8,049 nt of DNA from Azonexus sp. (GTDB taxonomy: Bacteria > Pseudomonadota > Gammaproteobacteria > Burkholderiales > Rhodocyclaceae). Where the stretch lies: positions 1 to 8,049 of the forward strand of contig JAUYQT010000068.1 of the NCBI GenBank assembly GCA_030697085.1, written 5' to 3'. Positions 6,433 through 8,049 of this stretch are shown here, piece by piece. The position numbers and the translations under genes are program-made. How positions within the stretch are numbered: the first letter of the stretch is position 1; each line of letters opens with the position of its first letter. Under the pieces are notes generated by a model. The model worked only from the letters and a program-made list of their open reading frames with translations. It was not told the DNA's origin and ran no database searches.

Positions 6433-6475
6433 CAATGCAGTTGCATTGACATGGCAAGGCGATTGCATTACCATG
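6433..6475 (+). promoter_or_regulatory. prlF promoter with operator-like dyad and direct repeats
   Basis: A consensus -35 TTGACA (6446-6451) and a -10-like TACCAT (6469-6474) are separated by 17 bases and point towards prlF. The dyad CAATGCA-GT-TGCATTG (6433-6448) overlaps the -35. TTGCATTNNCATG occurs twice in direct orientation (6441-6453 and 6463-6475), 22 bases apart, about two helical turns. The second copy covers the -10. AbrB-fold antitoxins such as PrlF usually repress their own promoter, so these are the likely binding sites. Confidence 0.72.
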
Positions 6476-6507
6476 AAGAGCATCCCCCTCTTTGATTGGA
6501 GAACGCC

Positions 6508-6837
6508 ATGCATGCCACACTTGAAGTTGAATCCACGCTGACCGACCGCTACCAGACCACCGTGCCGGAGACAGTACGTCGCGCCCTTCGCCTCGGTAAG
6601 CGCGACAAGATCCATTACACGATCCGGCCCGGTGGCGAAGTCGTGCTGACGCGCGTCGACGCCTCCGAAGTTGACGACCCAGTCCTCGGTCAGTTCTTGG
6701 GCTTTCTGGCGCGTGACATCGCGAGCCATCCGGAGCGTCTGCAGGCCATCGACTCCACCTTCGTGCGGCGCATCCAATCGCTGACTGGCGGCATCGAAGT
6801 CGATCTCGATGCGCCCTTGTCGGCGGACGATGAATGA
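6508..6837 (+). CDS. prlF: PrlF/SohA-family antitoxin
   Basis: This 109-residue protein matches the PrlF (SohA) antitoxin family. Residues about 8-50 form the SpoVT/AbrB swapped-hairpin DNA-binding fold (DRYQTTVPETVRRAL, LGKRDKIHYTI, EVVLTR). The remainder carries the family pattern DPVLGQFLGFLARDI, HPERLQAID and the toxin-binding tail. Its role is to bind and neutralise the YhaV nuclease and to repress the operon. The start at ATG 6508 has GGAG six bases upstream; a TTG four codons earlier lacks this spacing. Its stop overlaps the yhaV start (ATGA, 6834-6837). The gene itself looks intact although its toxin partner carries a nonsense codon. Confidence 0.92.
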   Translation: MHATLEVESTLTDRYQTTVPETVRRALRLGKRDKIHYTIRPGGEVVLTRVDASEVDDPVLGQFLGFLARDIASHPERLQAIDSTFVRRIQSLTGGIEVDLDAPLSADDE

Positions 6838-7346
6838 GCAGCAGCAAGCCCGCGCCCCTGCTGATCCACGGTTGGACGGTTTTCGCGCACCCGCTGTTTC
6901 TCGCGCAAATTGAAGTCATTGTCCAGCAGGTTGAGGCACTGAAGGAAAAAGACCCCGTCGGATATGCAAAGAAGAACGCCAACAAGAGGCTGACTGCGGT
7001 CGCCAAACTGGCATTCGATGTCATCCCCCAAGATCCGACGAGGCCGGAGTACCGGCAAGGCAACACCCTTGGCGACGACTACAAGCACTGGTTCCGGGCC
7101 TAGTTTTTTCAGCAGTACCGCTTGTTCTTTCGCTACCACGCGCCCAGCAAAGTGATCTTGCTGGCTTGGGTGAACGATGAGGACACAAAACGTGCCTATG
7201 AAAGTGGGGACGATGCCTACCGGGTGTTTCGCAAGATGCTTGCCAGCGGTCATCCACCCGACGATTGGGACCAGCTTCTGATAGAGGCCAAACCTGCTGC
7301 CGAGCGGCTGCAGTCCAGCATGGCGTCACTTAAGGGATTGGAATGA
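6834..7346 (+). pseudogene. yhaV: YhaV-family mRNA interferase toxin interrupted by an in-frame amber codon
   Basis: The frame from ATG 6834 to TGA 7344-7346 covers 170 codons and matches YhaV toxins throughout: LLIHGWTVFAHPLF near the start, AKKNANKRLTAVAKL, YRQGNTLGDDYKHWFRA, then QQYRLFFRYH, VILLAWVNDEDTKRAYESG and GHPPDDWDQLL. Codon 90 (7101-7103) is TAG. From family memory the residue there is normally Lys (AAG), so one A-to-T change would explain it. The reading frame is otherwise open, with no frameshift and normal codon use on both sides, so the mutation is recent or the base is misread. The 89-residue product would lack the second half of the RelE-like fold and should be inactive. 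Family role: RNase toxin countered by PrlF, encoded directly upstream with an ATGA overlap. Confidence 0.9.
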
Positions 7347-7534
7347 TGAACAGCCAGCAACCCAAGGAACCTCAGGATCAAGTTCGATTCACCGTAGATG
7401 CTGAGACCTTCCGGAAATTTTGCGAGATGCTGGATGCCCCGGCCAAGGATAACCCCGGGCTGGCGCGACTCATGGCGTTGACGCCAACCTGGTCAGAAAA
7501 GGCTGACATCGATGGCGCAAGCGAGACCAAATGA
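7343..7534 (+). CDS. Short DUF1778 (TacA-like) antitoxin C-terminal protein
   Basis: This 63-residue frame begins at ATG 7343 (or the adjacent ATG 7346), overlapping the yhaV stop. Residues about 12-50 (DQVRFTVDAETFRKFCEMLDAPAKDNPGLARLM, in shorter pieces VRFTVDAE, FCEMLDAP, NPGLARLM) match the C-terminal tail of DUF1778 antitoxins, which are about 90-100 residues and pair with GNAT acetyltransferase toxins. The N-terminal ribbon-helix-helix is missing. In TacA-type proteins this tail wraps the toxin, so the fragment could in principle still bind one, but no GNAT toxin lies in the window. It overlaps the next gene by ATGA, so translation seems to be maintained. It is either a relic captured in the operon or a minimal neutralising peptide. 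Confidence 0.7.
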   Translation: MMNSQQPKEPQDQVRFTVDAETFRKFCEMLDAPAKDNPGLARLMALTPTWSEKADIDGASETK

Positions 7535-8049
7535 GCTTGGCTTCTACGGCGAACAGCGTTGTCATGGAGGCATTTGCCGAGGAGATGAAAATCCATTACC
7601 CCGTGATGACAGAACAGCAAGTCGCCGCCCGATGGAAAGTCAGCCTGAAAACGATGCGGCGCTGGCGACAGGACAAAGTTGGCCCGGCGTGGCACAAACT
7701 ATTTCGCCACGTTCGCTACCACGAGGTGGATGTTTTCGACTTTGAACAGCAGAGCGCGCAGCACTGGCTGACAATTCTTGGTGACCGTGAACGCGTACCC
7801 CGCATCGTGACGCATCCGGCGAAGGACGCGGCCGCCTCCAACGAGCAAGACGCCCAATCTGATCCGGCAGCGCACTACGTCAGTATCAAGGAAGTCGTCG
7901 TCGCCGCCACCAGTTTGCCAATCCATCTATTTAAAGACCTCACCGAGCGGGAGCTCAAGCGCATCCCTCATTTGATGTTGGTCGGAAACCTGCGCTTCTC
8001 GATGGAAGCAATTTTGCAGTGGGAATTGGCGAACAGTGTGCCGGGCATC
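7531..8049 (+). CDS. Helix-turn-helix (excisionase/MerR-like) DNA-binding protein, runs off right edge
   Basis: The frame starts at ATG 7531, overlapping the preceding stop (ATGA), and is open for 173 codons to the window end. Residues about 26-72 (MTEQQVAARWKVSLKTMRRWRQ...RHVRYHEVDVFDFE) form an excisionase-like winged helix-turn-helix: a helix pair, then a wing with basic residues and the closing DVFDFE. After an acidic, Ala-rich linker (about 95-115) a second similar segment appears (YVSIKEVVVAA ... IPHLMLVGNLRFSMEAILQWE, about 116-165), suggesting two DNA-binding modules. Such proteins regulate mobile elements or TA operons; here it could control the prlF operon or an adjoining element. 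The ribosome binding site is weak (GCGAG), as expected for coupled translation. ATG 7564 (M12) is an alternative start. I do not recognise a named family. Confidence 0.75.
   Translation, partial: MSLASTANSVVMEAFAEEMKIHYPVMTEQQVAARWKVSLKTMRRWRQDKVGPAWHKLFRHVRYHEVDVFDFEQQSAQHWLTILGDRERVPRIVTHPAKDAAASNEQDAQSDPAAHYVSIKEVVVAATSLPIHLFKDLTERELKRIPHLMLVGNLRFSMEAILQWELANSVPGI

Noticed and set aside
7101..7103. TAG in yhaV as programmed recoding (pyrrolysine or selenocysteine-like)
   Set aside because: Pyrrolysine is not expected in such bacteria, selenocysteine uses TGA, and no special structure follows. A point mutation or sequence error is simpler.

Overview
The window looks like a chromosomal segment of a GC-rich betaproteobacterium. 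A Rhodocyclales-type genome (Dechloromonas/Azoarcus-like) is my guess from protein wording and gene style, not from a search. It has an ordinary metabolic and transport half (about 1-4810) and an accessory half (about 4810-8049) that is dense in toxin-antitoxin (TA) genes, intact and broken.

Left half, all on the minus strand. A CoA-transferase of the fused alpha/beta (YdiF) type (2768-4774) is followed by a two-gene tripartite efflux unit. That unit is a periplasmic adaptor (1532-2680) overlapping by 4 bases the GTG start of an RND pump, whose N-terminal 511 residues are present before the left edge. Immediately upstream of the CoA-transferase lie the last 46 codons of a GntP-type permease (4810-4950). 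The rest of the permease is missing, so an old permease/CoA-transferase operon appears to have been cut.

Middle, minus strand. The cut end of the permease joins directly to a remnant of a hicAB module: the hicA 3' end plus the hicB 5' end, with the hicB ATG changed to AAG. Then come a ParE-like toxin lacking its N-terminus (5061-5378) and a complete hicAB pair (hicB 5379-5768, hicA 5782-5964). The remnant and the intact hicA/hicB junction form a 98-bp direct repeat at 94% identity (4944-5041 and 5738-5835). The hicA start lies at the edge of a perfect 9-bp palindrome containing TATAAT, probably an autoregulated promoter.

5985-6432 is noncoding. It holds a strong 15-bp-arm hairpin (6036-6073), an intrinsic terminator (6192-6219), and a short segment resembling the 3' end of a tmRNA/tRNA gene (6227-6261). 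The last could mark an old integration boundary.

Right half, plus strand. A prlF-yhaV TA pair starts from a good sigma-70-type promoter with dyad and direct-repeat operator candidates. yhaV carries an in-frame amber codon. It is followed by a 63-aa protein that matches only the C-terminal part of DUF1778 antitoxins, and then by a helix-turn-helix protein that runs off the right edge. All three gene junctions are ATGA overlaps, so the four genes look like one translationally coupled operon. The most distinctive content is this cluster of TA modules in several stages of decay, together with the unusual four-gene coupling.
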